Positions 19,520 to 30,168 of a DNA stretch of 64,000 nt are shown here, piece after piece; position 1 is the stretch's first letter; each line of letters starts with the position of its first letter. A program made the translations under genes and the position numbers. Origin of the DNA: Fictibacillus halophilus (GTDB lineage: Bacteria; Bacillota; Bacilli; Bacillales; Fictibacillaceae); assembly GCF_016401385.1 (NCBI RefSeq), contig NZ_JAEACF010000001.1, forward strand, positions 1,364,001-1,428,000, in the 5' to 3' direction. The notes beneath the pieces were generated by a model. That model saw nothing but the letters and a program-made list of their open reading frames with translations, made no database searches and was not told where the DNA came from.

Positions 19520-19746
19520 ATTTTTGGACACACAAAAAAACGGGGGTGTTTAGGTGAATAAAAGTAAGTTAATTATTTATTACTAGTTAACGTAATATCT
19601 ATTCTCGGCAACCATGTAAAGCATAACGAAACTGATCTCAAAAACTAAGATTACTTAAGAAAGTGAGACAGAATGAAAAAATTAGTTGTTTTAATTATGT
19701 AATTGCCACATCTTTTAATTTACATCAAGATGCGGCAAAAATGGAT
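19520..19746. other. Gene-poor stretch with truncated reading frames
   Basis: Two ribosome-site-like motifs precede very short frames: GGGGGTG then GTG with 10 codons at about 19555, and AAGTGAG then ATG with 9 codons (MKKLVVLIM) at 19674. They look like the first codons of lost genes rather than working ones. A perfect-ended inverted repeat, TTGCCACATCTT / AAGATGCGGCAA (one mismatch), lies at 19703-19738, next to the stop of the minus-strand gene, and may help end its transcript although its T-run is poor. Confidence 0.4.
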
Positions 19747-20391
19747 TTATCTTTTTCTATACTGCGAATTCTTTTGACTACTAAATAAACTATTTTTCTT
19801 ACAATGATGAACACTTGATTCTATGTGACAGCTCGATGACTCTTCTCTAAACTCTTCAATGGTCGGAGTTGGTGTAATAAACAATGATGCTGTATTTATT
19901 GTAATGGTCCCTGCAGTAATTAACGGCGTAATTGATCGTAAGACGATTGAAACACTTTCGCCTGGTAACAACCTTACATTAAGTGCTAATTCCAGGTTTG
20001 TATTCGCAGAGAAACCTGCTACAGAAGCTGCTGGAAAGAACTGAGTTGCTGTTGAATCTGATATTACCCTACCTGTGCTAGTAACTAGCTCGAATAATAA
20101 TGTATTTGCGACACCAGTAGTAGTCGTTACAGTTGAACTAACAATATATGCAATATCGTAGATCCCACCAGTTGTCGTTTGAAGTCCAGATGCTACTCCG
20201 TTCCTCAAGAATTCAATACCTGTTGTAGTTACAGCATCATCGAGTGTAATTAGAATTGGGAAAGTTGTTGTCGTTGTCGTTAATGCTTGGAAAGAGGATT
20301 CTTTTGCTGCTATTCCAGACCCAAGTCCTGCTCTGTTCAGGTCATCACATGAAAAACAGTCGTTGTGAAATTGATTTCTTCTTTTACCCAT
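19747..20391 (-). CDS. Exosporium/spore-surface-like protein with jelly-roll domain
   Basis: 214 residues without signal peptide. The middle part (about 38-175) is threonine- and serine-rich with alternating beta strands; GIYDIAYIVS, LELALNVRLLPGESVSIVLR and GTITINTASLFI resemble the C1q/TNF-like C-terminal domain of BclA-type exosporium proteins. The N terminus has a Cys pair (CFSC near 12-15) and the C terminus adds CHIESSVHHC. Cytoplasmic synthesis without export fits proteins assembled on the forespore by the mother cell. Good ribosome site (AAAGGAG) before the ATG. The assignment rests on fold-like pattern, not on close identity. Confidence 0.55.
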   Translation of the reverse strand: MGKRRNQFHNDCFSCDDLNRAGLGSGIAAKESSFQALTTTTTTFPILITLDDAVTTTGIEFLRNGVASGLQTTTGGIYDIAYIVSSTVTTTTGVANTLLFELVTSTGRVISDSTATQFFPAASVAGFSANTNLELALNVRLLPGESVSIVLRSITPLITAGTITINTASLFITPTPTIEEFREESSSCHIESSVHHCKKNSLFSSQKNSQYRKR

Positions 20392-20552
20392 TTATAGTCT
20401 CCTTTCCTGTCTATTCATATTATTTAATGTAAGTTCTCATTTTTTGACATGGACAATAGTGGAATAAATCAAAAATACTTTTCATATTTATGGATTCATA
20501 GTATAATGCTATAATTCCGACATAACTCATAGGAATTGGAGGGTTTACAGTT

Positions 20553-21812
20553 ATGGAACAAACAGAAACTCATCTTTCATCAAATAAACAAAAAGTGTTT
20601 CAGCCCACTACTGTTGTTACAAAATTACAGCCTGTACAAAAGCCCTTTGTGCTATTAGGCCTTCTTGCAGCTGTATTCCTGCTTGTGTCGATATTAAAAA
20701 TTGCAAATTGGACACAAGGTAGCCTATTTATCATTGGTTTAGCACTTGGTGGAACTCTGCTTTATGCACGCTTTGGATTTACTTCAGCATTCCGTAGATT
20801 AGTTTCAGTAGGTAACGTCCAAGGACTTCAAGCACATATGGTAATGCTTGCAGTTGCATCGGTATTGTTTGCCGTTATTTTCACTACTGGTTTTAGTTTT
20901 ACTGGTGTTGAACCAACAGGAAATGTATCACCAGTTGGCATTAGTATTTTAGTTGGTGCTTTTCTGTTCGGTATTGGGATGCAGTTCGGAAACGGATGCG
21001 CGTCGGGAACACTTTACTCTTTAGGCGGCGGATCTTCATCTATGATCTTAACCCTTATATCTTTTATTGCTGGATCTGTTCTTGGTGCTTACCACTTCAC
21101 ATTTTGGATGGGATTGCCTTCTCTTCCACCGCTTTCTTTAAATCAGATTCCAGGACTCGGTTATTTCGGAGCTTTAGTGGTCCAGTTAGGATTGTTTGCT
21201 CTAATTTATTGGGTAACCGTGCAAATTGCTAAAAAGAAGAATCCGCCTATGATGAAGCCACTACCGACTACAGTTGGGTGGAAAAAGGTACTTCGTGGTT
21301 CATGGCCGTTGTTTACAGCTGCAATCGTTCTCGCATTATTAAACGCATTAACATTAGCCGTTAAAGGAAGTCCATGGGGTATCACATCAGCGTTTGCATT
21401 ATGGGGCGGTAAAGCCATGATGGCAACTGGTGTTGACGTATCTACATGGGGTTATTTCGATGGCAAGAACGGCGAGGCTCTCACAAAAAGTGTTCTTACA
21501 GATGGAACAAGCGTAATGAATTTCGGTATTATGCTGGGTGCATTTATTTCAGCTTCTTTCCAAGGAACGTTTAAACCTGGAAAGATCAAACCTGGTATTG
21601 CTGGCGCTTCTATAATTGGTGGATTAATGATGGGCTATGGTGCTCGCTTAGCATTTGGCTGCAACATTGGTGCTTACTTTAGCGGAATTGCTTCATTTAG
21701 TCTTCACGGCTGGGTATGGGCAGTTATGGCTATGTTAGGTACGTATTTAGCTCTATTCGTTCGACCATTGTTCGGATTAAAAAATCCAAAATCTACAGAT
21801 TCTGTTTGTTAA
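20553..21812 (+). CDS. YeeE/YedE family transporter (thiosulfate/sulfur-compound uptake type)
   Basis: 419 residues with about 10-11 membrane helices. The two conserved cysteine-containing motifs of the family are present, one in each half: GMQFGNGCASGTLYSLGGG near 141 and ARLAFGCNIGAYFSG near 363. In TsuA (YeeE) such cysteines relay thiosulfate through the membrane; other members are linked to selenium metabolism. No tusA-like partner gene is next to it, so the substrate remains open, but the organism's large sulfur cluster starts 4 kb downstream. The ATG has TTGGAGGG upstream. Confidence 0.87.
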   Translation: MEQTETHLSSNKQKVFQPTTVVTKLQPVQKPFVLLGLLAAVFLLVSILKIANWTQGSLFIIGLALGGTLLYARFGFTSAFRRLVSVGNVQGLQAHMVMLAVASVLFAVIFTTGFSFTGVEPTGNVSPVGISILVGAFLFGIGMQFGNGCASGTLYSLGGGSSSMILTLISFIAGSVLGAYHFTFWMGLPSLPPLSLNQIPGLGYFGALVVQLGLFALIYWVTVQIAKKKNPPMMKPLPTTVGWKKVLRGSWPLFTAAIVLALLNALTLAVKGSPWGITSAFALWGGKAMMATGVDVSTWGYFDGKNGEALTKSVLTDGTSVMNFGIMLGAFISASFQGTFKPGKIKPGIAGASIIGGLMMGYGARLAFGCNIGAYFSGIASFSLHGWVWAVMAMLGTYLALFVRPLFGLKNPKSTDSVC

Positions 21813-21817
21813 CAAAT

Positions 21818-21854
21818 AAAAGCTAATGGGGCTTAGCGTCCATTAGCTTTTTTA
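21818..21854. terminator. Bidirectional terminator between convergent genes
   Basis: AAAAGCTAATGG / CCATTAGCTTTT perfect 12-bp stem with A/T tails on both sides; serves the YeeE-family gene and the converging serine hydrolase. Confidence 0.88.
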
Positions 21855-21861
21855 TTGTTCT

Positions 21862-22671
21862 TTATTTAGAGGAAACTTGATATAACAATTGCCCTATCTC
21901 ACCCATAATACGCCTTGGCTCAGAACGTTTCGGCACATTTTTACTAAGAACAGCTACAGCATATGAATGACTAGGCAAGTAAAGTAATCCTACATTATGC
22001 TCTATCCCTGGCACATATCCTGTTTTATGAGCAATTTCCCAATTCGGAATCGTTCCGATTACACCATCTGCCTCAGGAAGCAGACTTGGCAGCAAATCAT
22101 TCATCTTCTGCTGTTTCAAAATATCAATCATCTTTTTACAAGAATTCAAAGAAACCACAGATCCAACCGCTATTTTCTTCAAAAATCCATTCATTTCATG
22201 AGCGGTTACTACATTCATCTTTTCAGGATCTCTAGCAGCTTTAATTTGTAGTTTGTGATGTAGGTGACTTTGATCAAATCCCCATTCTTTCATGTATGTA
22301 TTAATCTTATCTATACCTACTAAATCAATTAAAACATTAGTAGCTGTATTGTCACTTTTAATAATCATTAATACGATTAAGTCATGAATGGTCCATTCAA
22401 TACCGGGTGACAAATGCTTTATGACACCATCCCCAGGCACAATGTCTTCTTCCCTCACCTCAATTTTATCAGATAGTGAACATTTCCCTGCTGTAGCATG
22501 AGCAAATACAGCAGCCATAATTGGCACTTTAATAATGCTAGCTGAGTAAAAAAGCTCATCTGAATGAGATTCGAAGCATTCTTTCGTTTCAAAATGATAG
22601 ATCGAAACGCCATATGTTCCTTCTCCTGAAGAAATCATTTTTAGTAATGCTTGTTCAATTTGTTTTAGCAT
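21862..22671 (-). CDS. Class A beta-lactamase-like serine hydrolase without signal peptide
   Basis: 269 residues of the serine beta-lactamase/transpeptidase fold: S45-I-I-K48 (SxxK), S106-D-N108 (SDN) and K216-T-G218 (KTG) are all present in order. The usual EPELN omega-loop of true class A enzymes is not clean: the region reads ARDPEKMN. There is no signal peptide or lipobox, unlike secreted beta-lactamases. It may act on a cytoplasmic amide or ester, or be released on lysis. Beta-lactam hydrolysis should not be assumed. Confidence 0.82.
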   Translation of the reverse strand: MLKQIEQALLKMISSGEGTYGVSIYHFETKECFESHSDELFYSASIIKVPIMAAVFAHATAGKCSLSDKIEVREEDIVPGDGVIKHLSPGIEWTIHDLIVLMIIKSDNTATNVLIDLVGIDKINTYMKEWGFDQSHLHHKLQIKAARDPEKMNVVTAHEMNGFLKKIAVGSVVSLNSCKKMIDILKQQKMNDLLPSLLPEADGVIGTIPNWEIAHKTGYVPGIEHNVGLLYLPSHSYAVAVLSKNVPKRSEPRRIMGEIGQLLYQVSSK

Positions 22672-22708
22672 CCTCGCTTACCTTCTTTCATCATATAAGG
22701 TAGATCTA

Positions 22709-23893
22709 TTAATGCAGGCTTTTTTCACTATGTTTCTTTGAGTAAGCAATCTTAAATAATTTCAGGTAGTCTTCTTTTGTTATTTGTCTAGCATTGCTGG
22801 GTGTAGAGCCATTCAAGAATGAGGACTCTGCAAGATAATCGAAATCGTTCTCGTTCACTTTTGGTAATGAGGAGAACGTTGGGATAGATAGATCTTCTGC
22901 CAGTTGCTTCATTTCTTTTACGAGAAGTGCGGATGCATCCTCATCAGAATCATTTGGAGAAGCAATTCCTATTGTTCTTGCGATCGTTGCATGTTTTTCT
23001 AGATTCGTCACTGCATTGTATTCAACGATGTATGGCAAGAACATGGAATTTGCGACCCCATGTGGAGTGTCATATAATCCACCGATTGCCTCCGCCATGC
23101 AATGAACGGATGCTACATCAGCATGAGAAAAAGCCATGCCTGCGATTGTTGAACCGACCATTAAGTTGTATCGGGCTTCTAGATCGTTGCCATTATTTAC
23201 GGCAGTTCTTAAATAAGGGTATATATGTTTCATTGCTTGTAATGCAAGACCGTCCGAAATAGGATTCGACAGTTTACAAGTAAAAGCTTCTATTGCATGT
23301 ACTAACGCATCCATTCCTGTGGATGCAGTTAAATGAGCAGGTAGTCCGTAGGTAAGTTCAGGGTCCACGATCGCTAAGACTGGTGCGATATTGACGTCCT
23401 TAATCGTGAATTTAATCTTTTTTGCCGTATCAGTAATAACTGATGAACGAGTTACTTCTGCAACTGTACCAGCAGTTGTCGGAACAACGATGATAGGAGT
23501 TACTTTTTTAATAACGTTATCACGACCAGCGTAATCCTGCGGCTCACCACCTTGGCATTGTAAGATTGCTATTGCCTTCGCTGAATCAATAACTGATCCT
23601 CCGCCTATTGCCAATATGGCATCGGCACGAAAATTTCTAGCTTCTTCACCGCCCAATTTACAATCGATATCCCGCGGATTTGGTCGCACTTCTTTAAACG
23701 TTTGGATTACAAAACCTTGGTGTTCTAACATTTGAATAGCTTGTTTTACAAACCCCGTTTGCTCAATTCCAGAGTCTGTTACAATAAAGATTCGTTTTCC
23801 CTCTAACACTTCTTTTAAATATGTCCCCGCTTTTTTAAATTCACCGTTTCCAGCTCGGATGATGGTTGGCAGTTTAAATTCGATATTTTTCAT
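22709..23893 (-). CDS. Iron-containing alcohol dehydrogenase
   Basis: 394 residues of the Fe-ADH (type III) family. The NAD-binding motif GGGSVIDSAKA is near 95 and the glycine-rich VPTTAGTVAEVT near 136. Metal ligands are expected in MDALVHAIEAF, AIGGLYDTPHGVANS and nearby histidines. It reduces or oxidises short alcohols/aldehydes using NAD(P); the substrate cannot be assigned. The start is placed at 23893 because AGGAAGGAG (23902-23910) is 8 nt upstream; two earlier in-frame ATGs lie too close to or before this site. Confidence 0.9.
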   Translation of the reverse strand: MKNIEFKLPTIIRAGNGEFKKAGTYLKEVLEGKRIFIVTDSGIEQTGFVKQAIQMLEHQGFVIQTFKEVRPNPRDIDCKLGGEEARNFRADAILAIGGGSVIDSAKAIAILQCQGGEPQDYAGRDNVIKKVTPIIVVPTTAGTVAEVTRSSVITDTAKKIKFTIKDVNIAPVLAIVDPELTYGLPAHLTASTGMDALVHAIEAFTCKLSNPISDGLALQAMKHIYPYLRTAVNNGNDLEARYNLMVGSTIAGMAFSHADVASVHCMAEAIGGLYDTPHGVANSMFLPYIVEYNAVTNLEKHATIARTIGIASPNDSDEDASALLVKEMKQLAEDLSIPTFSSLPKVNENDFDYLAESSFLNGSTPSNARQITKEDYLKLFKIAYSKKHSEKSLH

Positions 23894-24002
23894 GAACATA
23901 ACTCCTTCCTCTTTTTCATCATCATAATAGAAAAAAGAATGCATTTACACTATAACGTCTTAGTTTTTTGAAAATTTTAAAAACATTCCATGAGGAGATT
24001 AT

Positions 24003-24035
24003 CAATAAAAATAGCACCTGATCCCAGGTGCTATT
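24003..24035 (-). terminator. Terminator of yitJ-metH
   Basis: AATAGCACCTG / CAGGTGCTATT perfect 11-bp stem followed on the minus strand by TTTTATTG. Confidence 0.88.
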
Positions 24036-24037
24036 GA

Positions 24038-27000
24038 TTAACTCAACACATTAAAATACCTCGCTTCTGGATGTGCAAAAACGATAGCGGATACAGATGC
24101 TTCTGGCTCCATCATGCAGCCATCTGTTAGTTGAATACCGATATCTTCCGGCTGAATCAGTTTAAATAACTTTTGCTGATCTTCAAGTTCTGGACAGGCT
24201 GGATACCCAAAGGAGAAACGCTGTCCTTGGTACCGTGCAGAAAAACGTTCTCTCATTGTAAAGTCTACTGAATCCGGAAATCCCCAGCGATCTCGCATCT
24301 GTTGGTGAACAAGTTCAGCAAAGCCTTCTGCTGTTTCTAAAGCTAATGCTTGGAGAGCGTGGCTTTCTAGAAAACGGCCTTCTTTTTTCAGTTCTGCAGC
24401 TAGCTCCCGAATTCCAGTGCCTGCTGTTACAGAAAAGAAACCGACGTAATCCATTTCCCCGCTGTCTTTCGATTTTAAGTAGTCCGCTATACAAAGATAT
24501 GGCTCTTTGTTTTGTCTAGGAAAATCATATGTCTCGATAACCGTTTGTTGATCGATAGGGTCATAAATGAGTACACGTTCACCGTCACTTTGCGCTGGAA
24601 AGAATTGATACAGTGCTGAAGGAGTGATTAAATTTCTTTCCTTCGCCTCTACCAACAGTCCGTCTACAACTGATTTGATTTGAAGGATTTTCTCATCTTT
24701 CTCTTGAAGCAGTCGAGATATTTTCCCTTTAATCCCTAGATGATGCCCTAAAAGCATTTGTAAATTGATGTAAGGCTGTATATGGGATATCGAGTAATTT
24801 CTTAAAATGTGCCTTTTTGTATCTTTTGGAACAAAAACAGGAGCTGTCTGAGATACTTTTGACCGGACCCTTACGGCTGTTGCCACCGAAGAGGAGCCTC
24901 CATGACTCTCAGTATCAAGCACTACCCTTTTTTTCCTTTCCTTAAGTTCAAAGGCCAGTTTATCGTAATCTTCAGGTGTTTGAATTTGGTTAGCGAGCGA
25001 AAGTCCTTCCATTGCATCCTTCGCGTAAAGTACCATTCCTTCGTATTCCTTAGATATCTTCGTATCGGTGAACTTCCTTGATAACGCTGCACCACCAACT
25101 AATATAGGCGTGGAGATGTTCGCTTCACGCATGTCAGTTGCGGTTAACACCATCTGCTGTGCGGATTTAACAAGCAACCCGGAGAGACCGATAATATTGG
25201 GTTTTTCTTTTTTGATCGCTTCGATCAATGCTTGTGAGGTTACTTTAATGCCTAAATCCACTACTTTGAAGCCATTGTTGCTTAATATGATGTCTACCAG
25301 GTTTTTACCGATATCATGCACGTCACCTTTGACGGTTGCAAGCAGAACTTTTCCCTTTGATGCAGACTCATCACTCGTTTCCATGTAAGGCTCTAAGTAA
25401 GCAACAGATGCCTTCATCACTTCTGCACTTTGAAGAACTTCCGCAACGATTAACTGGTTTTCGTTAAAAAGTCGGCCGACTTCTTTCATGCCATCCATCA
25501 ATGGTCCATTAATGATAGCTAGAGGTGTAGCGTACTGTTTTAAAGCAATTTCTAAATCAGGAATGAGACCTTTTTTTGTACCTTCTAAAATGTAATAGTG
25601 AAGCCGCTCTTCTAAAGACATATCAGGCAGCTTTGATTTCGTCTCTTTCTTCTTTCCTCTATAAAAGTCGGTAAAAACAGATAAAGCTTCCTCTGATGTA
25701 CGAAATAATAGGTTTTCTGCCATCTCAATTTCTTCCGGTGCAATCGAAGCAAAACGTTCGAGCTTTTCTGTATTTACAATGGCATAATCAAGTCCCGCTT
25801 GTGTGCAATGATAAAGGTATACAGCATTTAATACTTCACGGCCTACCGGCGGCAATCCGAAGGATACGTTACTGACACCTAAAATGGTTAAGCAATCGGG
25901 AAAATGTTCCTTAATCTGACGAATGCCTTCAACCGTTGCATTCGCTGAGCCAATGTACTGTTCATCACCAGTTCCAACAGGAAATACGAGTGGATCGAAT
26001 ATGATGTCTGTCGGTGAAACTCTATATTTTTCTACTAATAGTTCATATGATCTCTTTGCAATTTCCAATTTCCGTTCAGCCGAAACGCCCATTCCAATCT
26101 CATCAATCGTTCCAACCACTACTGCCGCTCCATATTTATGAAGAAGCGGGATCACCTTTTCAAACCGTTCTTCACCGTCTTCTAAATTAATAGAATTGAT
26201 GATGGCTTTTCCTTGTGAATATTTTAAAGCTAGCTCGAGAACATCCTCATCCGTAGAGTCGATGACAAAGGGAATTTTCACTTTCTTAACCGCTTCTTTC
26301 ATGAACTTCTCCATATCGCTTAATTCATCTCGGTCAGGATCAGCTAAACAAACGTCGAGTACATGGGCACCACCTTTCACTTGGGCTCTTGCAATTTCAG
26401 CCGCTTCTTCAAACTTCCCCTCAGCAATCAATCGTTTGAATTTTCGTGAACCGATAACATTCGTTCTTTCTCCTACCATGATCGGTCTTAACGTTGGATC
26501 ATCATATATAAAAGGTTCGATTCCAGAGACCATATGAATTTCGTTTACTTGCCGGTGACGTGGCGTATAGTTCTTCATAACTTTTGATAGTGCTTCAATA
26601 TGAGCAGGTGTCGTTCCACAGCAGCCACCAACGATATTCAGCCACCCTTTTTCTGCAAATCCGGATAGTTTAGCGGCTAGTGATTCTGGTGTTTCATGAT
26701 AATTTCCTTCTTCATCAGGAAGTCCTGCGTTTGGATAACAGCTCACTGCTTTTGTAGACAGATTCGACAGGGAACGTATGTGATCTTGCATGAATTCAGG
26801 ACCTGTCGCACAGTTTAATCCCACTGCGATCGGGTTCATATGCTTTAACGAAATATAAAAGGCCTCAATCGACTGACCCGCAAGTGTGGTTCCCATCGGT
26901 TCAATCGTTCCAGAAACCATAAGCGGGATTCGTTTTCCCGTTTGTTCAATAGCTTGCTCGATCCCTAAAAAGCCAGCTTTTACATTAAGCATATCTTGGC

Positions 27001-27490
27001 TTGTCTCTAAAAGGAGTAGGTCCGCACCACCATCAATCAAACCGCGTGCTTGCTCAGCATATGCTTCTCTTAACACATCAAACGTAGTTCCGCCCGTAAC
27101 ACTGAGTGTTTTTGTAGTCGGTCCGAGTGAACCCGCAACAAAACGTGGCCAATTTTCTGTTGAAACAGCATCAGCGGCTTTTCTTGCAATTTGTGCTCCA
27201 AGCTTATTGATCTCATAAGCTCTATGGCCGAGTTCGTATTCATCTAGTACAAGATTCGTACCGCCAAATGTATTCGTTTCAATGATATCAGCTCCTGCAT
27301 CAAGGTATTTATAATGAATGGATTCAATAACATGGGGTGCCGTTACATTTAAATACTCATTACAACCATCAAACGCCTCGCCACCAAAATCTTCTGGTGT
27401 AAGTTTGGCTTCTTGAAGCATCGTACCCATCGCACCATCCATGATTAAGATCTTTGATTCCAGCTGTTTTTCTATTGATGACTTAGGCAT
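24038..27490 (-). CDS. metH: Cobalamin-dependent methionine synthase
   Basis: 1150 residues, full four-module MetH. Homocysteine/zinc module 1-330 ([11 protein letters not shown], zinc cysteines near 290); pterin module about 350-620 binding methyltetrahydrofolate; cobalamin module about 640-870 with the cobalt-ligand motif [10 protein letters not shown] near 741; and a C-terminal AdoMet reactivation module ([15 protein letters not shown] near 1085). It makes methionine from homocysteine. It overlaps yitJ by 8 nt, so MTHF production and use are coupled, and both are under an S-box. Vitamin B12 or its uptake is needed; none of those genes are in the window. Confidence 0.97.
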   Translation of the reverse strand: MPKSSIEKQLESKILIMDGAMGTMLQEAKLTPEDFGGEAFDGCNEYLNVTAPHVIESIHYKYLDAGADIIETNTFGGTNLVLDEYELGHRAYEINKLGAQIARKAADAVSTENWPRFVAGSLGPTTKTLSVTGGTTFDVLREAYAEQARGLIDGGADLLLLETSQDMLNVKAGFLGIEQAIEQTGKRIPLMVSGTIEPMGTTLAGQSIEAFYISLKHMNPIAVGLNCATGPEFMQDHIRSLSNLSTKAVSCYPNAGLPDEEGNYHETPESLAAKLSGFAEKGWLNIVGGCCGTTPAHIEALSKVMKNYTPRHRQVNEIHMVSGIEPFIYDDPTLRPIMVGERTNVIGSRKFKRLIAEGKFEEAAEIARAQVKGGAHVLDVCLADPDRDELSDMEKFMKEAVKKVKIPFVIDSTDEDVLELALKYSQGKAIINSINLEDGEERFEKVIPLLHKYGAAVVVGTIDEIGMGVSAERKLEIAKRSYELLVEKYRVSPTDIIFDPLVFPVGTGDEQYIGSANATVEGIRQIKEHFPDCLTILGVSNVSFGLPPVGREVLNAVYLYHCTQAGLDYAIVNTEKLERFASIAPEEIEMAENLLFRTSEEALSVFTDFYRGKKKETKSKLPDMSLEERLHYYILEGTKKGLIPDLEIALKQYATPLAIINGPLMDGMKEVGRLFNENQLIVAEVLQSAEVMKASVAYLEPYMETSDESASKGKVLLATVKGDVHDIGKNLVDIILSNNGFKVVDLGIKVTSQALIEAIKKEKPNIIGLSGLLVKSAQQMVLTATDMREANISTPILVGGAALSRKFTDTKISKEYEGMVLYAKDAMEGLSLANQIQTPEDYDKLAFELKERKKRVVLDTESHGGSSSVATAVRVRSKVSQTAPVFVPKDTKRHILRNYSISHIQPYINLQMLLGHHLGIKGKISRLLQEKDEKILQIKSVVDGLLVEAKERNLITPSALYQFFPAQSDGERVLIYDPIDQQTVIETYDFPRQNKEPYLCIADYLKSKDSGEMDYVGFFSVTAGTGIRELAAELKKEGRFLESHALQALALETAEGFAELVHQQMRDRWGFPDSVDFTMRERFSARYQGQRFSFGYPACPELEDQQKLFKLIQPEDIGIQLTDGCMMEPEASVSAIVFAHPEARYFNVLS

Positions 27491-29333
27491 TCTGTGACCT
27501 CCTGGCTAAAAGTGATGGATGGTTAGCTCGTGCATATTGTGCTAATTCCACGGTTAATTCGTAACGCATAAATGGCGTGATCAGGTAGATGCCGTTAAAG
27601 AGTTCCATGGCTGTGTCTAATAATGACTTAGCAATCAATAAACCTTCTTTGCACGCCTGTTTTGGATTATCTTTGTACTTGCTCATGCGATCACGTACAG
27701 AATCAGATAGTTTGATTCCTGGAACTTCATGGTGAAGAAACTCTGCATTTCGGGAAGATGTTAACGGCATAATCCCAATATAGATCGGTTTATCAATGTG
27801 CTTTGTAGCCTCGTACGTTTCAATAAGTCTTTGCTCTGAAAAAACAGGCTGACTGATAAAGTAATCTGCGCCATAAGCAATCTTTTTCTCCAACCGCTCA
27901 ACCGCTTTATCGATGGACCGGATGTTAGGGTTAAATGCCGCTCCTACCGTAAAGGATGTTTTTTCTCCAAGCTCTTTACCTGAAAGTGATAACCCTTCAT
28001 TAAACTGTTTGATGAGCTTGATCAGTTCGAAAGACGTGACATCATAAACAGACGACGCACCTGGGAAGTCTCCGACGCTTGCGGGATCTCCGGTAACTGC
28101 AAGTATTTCATGGATTCCATGCGTGTGAAGCCCCATCAAGTGAGACTGAAGGCCGATTAAATTTCTATCGCGGCACGTAATATGAACGAGCGGGCGAAGA
28201 TTAAGTTGGGACTGCACAATCGATCCTAATGCAGAGTTACAAACACGTGGTGAAGCAAGCGAATTATCAGCGAGGGTAAGTGCGTCGATTCCCGCTTCTT
28301 TTAACGCCTTGGCTCCTTCCATAAAACGTGATGTATCTAATTTACGTGGTGGATCTAATTCTACAATAATGGATTGCTTCTTCTTTACTTCTTCACTTAG
28401 TGGTACGTATTTAGGTTTTGATGCAGACTGAATGACAATCTTTCGCTTTCTTTGCTTCACTTCTTTTTCTGTTACAGGCTCTAAGTTTTGAAGTTCACTT
28501 GAGAAGGCACGAATATGAGCAGGAGTCGTACCACAGCATCCGCCTAATAGACGAACACCTTGCTGCCTGAACAAATGGGCACATTCTTTAAAATAATCAG
28601 CGTCCCCTTCATACTTAAAACGGCCATCTGTATAAGAAGGAAGCGATGCATTAGGAAACGCTGAAAGATAAGCCCGATTTGGTAATGGAACTTCCTCAAG
28701 CGTCATCAGCATGTGATATGGCCCAAGACGACAGTTCAATCCCACGACATCAGCACCTAAGTTCTCAAGCCGGGTCAAAGCATCTGAAATCGGCGTCCGG
28801 TCCTGCATAAAGCCTACTTCCTGCAGTGACACTTGAGCAATGATTGGAAGAGACGTTTCTTTTCTAGCAATCTCTAAAACCGTTTCTAGTTCTTGCAGGT
28901 CATAATACGTTTCTAATTGAATGCCGTCTACATTCTCCATCAACAAACAATACAGCTGCTCACGAAAACTGCGCTTGATCTCATCAAGGGAGATGCTATT
29001 TGGTTTTATGCCACGTATTCCACCGATCGTACCTACAACATATTCACTTTGAGCTGCTTTTCGAGCAATTTGAACAGCGGCTTTATTGATCTCTTTTACG
29101 TGATCTTGAAGTCCGTAACGTTCTAGCTTCGAATAGTTCGCTGCATACGTATTGGTTTGAATGATATCCGCGCCTGCATCTAAATAAGCCCGGTGGATGT
29201 TATAGATCTGCTCTTCTTGAGAAAGATTTAACTCTTCATAACAAAAGTCAGATCCATACGAATACAGAAGTGTTCCCATCGCACCATCACCGATCAGTAT
29301 CTTGTTTTGTTCTAAATCTGTGATTAAACTCAT
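27483..29333 (-). CDS. yitJ: Bifunctional homocysteine S-methyltransferase / methylenetetrahydrofolate reductase
   Basis: 616 residues: an N-terminal homocysteine methyltransferase domain (1-300, zinc motif [11 protein letters not shown] near 268) fused to a 5,10-methylene-THF reductase domain (about 325-616, FAD TIM barrel, ITCRDRN and GVTGDP-like AVTGDPA motifs). It supplies 5-methyl-THF to MetH encoded directly downstream; YitJ of B. subtilis has the same fusion. The start has AGGAGG 5 nt upstream and sits behind an S-box riboswitch. Confidence 0.96.
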   Translation of the reverse strand: MSLITDLEQNKILIGDGAMGTLLYSYGSDFCYEELNLSQEEQIYNIHRAYLDAGADIIQTNTYAANYSKLERYGLQDHVKEINKAAVQIARKAAQSEYVVGTIGGIRGIKPNSISLDEIKRSFREQLYCLLMENVDGIQLETYYDLQELETVLEIARKETSLPIIAQVSLQEVGFMQDRTPISDALTRLENLGADVVGLNCRLGPYHMLMTLEEVPLPNRAYLSAFPNASLPSYTDGRFKYEGDADYFKECAHLFRQQGVRLLGGCCGTTPAHIRAFSSELQNLEPVTEKEVKQRKRKIVIQSASKPKYVPLSEEVKKKQSIIVELDPPRKLDTSRFMEGAKALKEAGIDALTLADNSLASPRVCNSALGSIVQSQLNLRPLVHITCRDRNLIGLQSHLMGLHTHGIHEILAVTGDPASVGDFPGASSVYDVTSFELIKLIKQFNEGLSLSGKELGEKTSFTVGAAFNPNIRSIDKAVERLEKKIAYGADYFISQPVFSEQRLIETYEATKHIDKPIYIGIMPLTSSRNAEFLHHEVPGIKLSDSVRDRMSKYKDNPKQACKEGLLIAKSLLDTAMELFNGIYLITPFMRYELTVELAQYARANHPSLLARRSQNA

Positions 29334-29351
29334 GATAGCCTCCTATATAAA

Positions 29352-29380
29352 AATAAAAAGCCTTCTATAAAAGAAGACTT
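29352..29380 (-). terminator. Terminator of the yitJ S-box
   Basis: Minus strand AAGTCTTCT / AGAAGGCTT hairpin (one G-U) followed by TTTTTATTTT, between the S-box aptamer and yitJ. Confidence 0.88.
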
Positions 29381-29400
29381 TTTTTAAGCGTCGGGGTCTT

Positions 29401-29511
29401 CTTATCTTTACAAGTTCAGCAATTGAACTCGCAGGAATTAGCACCTTTTCAGCTTATAGCTGCTGGTTGCTGAGGTTTCATAGGGCCGCTCCCTCTACCT
29501 CTCTTGATAAG
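29401..29511 (-). promoter_or_regulatory. SAM riboswitch (S box) in front of yitJ-metH
   Basis: Minus strand: P1 arms CTTATC (29511-29506) and GATAAG (29406-29401) enclose AGAG-GGTAGAGGGA, CGGCCCTATGAAACCTCAGCAACC and GGTGCTAATTCCTGC, the conserved S-box core. SAM binding ends transcription at the hairpin that follows. The aptamer begins only 3 nt after the stop codon of ylnF, so it lies inside what looks like a longer sulfur transcript (or its promoter is inside ylnF). Confidence 0.96.
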
Positions 29512-29514
29512 GGT

Positions 29515-30153
29515 CTATTCATTTATGGGTTCATTTACTAACTTCCGATCTATCTTCTTTACTAATTCCTGTTTATACGAGCGTTGTTTTTCTACATCAT
29601 ATAAAAAGGACCGATCTGTTAGCTTTGTTAATAAGTCTTTTCGATATTTTTCCGTATATTCCTTCTTAATGATGGATCTGCATTGGAATAAAAAATCTAA
29701 ATACGTTTCATAGTCTTCACTGTATTTTTGCTGAAGCTCTTTTTTTATAGATTTTGATAGACTTGGACTAGCTCCAGAGGTGGAAACAGAGAGTATGAGT
29801 TTACCTCTTTTTACAACACTAGGAACAATAAAATTGCCAAGGTGCGGTTGATCCGCTATATTCACAAGCTGTTTAGAATTTGCCTGTTCTGCAATCCAAG
29901 AGTTAACCTCTTTGGAATTTGTCGCCGCAATGATTAGAAATGCTTTCTCCAAATCTTCACGTTTCACTTCTTCTTCAATCCAAGTCAGCTTTTTTTCTGC
30001 ATGCCATTGCTGAATCTCGTTAACTACAGTTGGACTGATTACAGTAATTTTTGCTTCTTCATTCAATAAATCTTTAATTTTTCGATACGCGACTATTCCA
30101 CCGCCTGCTACAACCACCGTTTTACCAGACAAGTTTACATGTATGGGATACAT
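29515..30153 (-). CDS. ylnF: Precorrin-2 dehydrogenase / siroheme synthase domain protein
   Basis: 212 residues. An N-terminal Rossmann domain has the dinucleotide motif VVVAGGGIVAYRK (about 13-25) and a SirC/Met8-type LILSVSTSGASPSLSK segment near 113, which is diagnostic. It oxidises precorrin-2 to sirohydrochlorin with NAD. It is the third of three siroheme genes (cobA/ylnD, ylnE, ylnF), which supply the cofactor of the sulfite reductase in the same operon. Confidence 0.93.
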   Translation of the reverse strand: MYPIHVNLSGKTVVVAGGGIVAYRKIKDLLNEEAKITVISPTVVNEIQQWHAEKKLTWIEEEVKREDLEKAFLIIAATNSKEVNSWIAEQANSKQLVNIADQPHLGNFIVPSVVKRGKLILSVSTSGASPSLSKSIKKELQQKYSEDYETYLDFLFQCRSIIKKEYTEKYRKDLLTKLTDRSFLYDVEKQRSYKQELVKKIDRKLVNEPINE

Positions 30154-30168
30154 AGTATTCCTCGCTTT

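Noticed and set aside
21862-22671. Antibiotic-resistance beta-lactamase
   Set aside because: The fold motifs exist, but missing export signal and atypical omega loop make a resistance claim unsupported.
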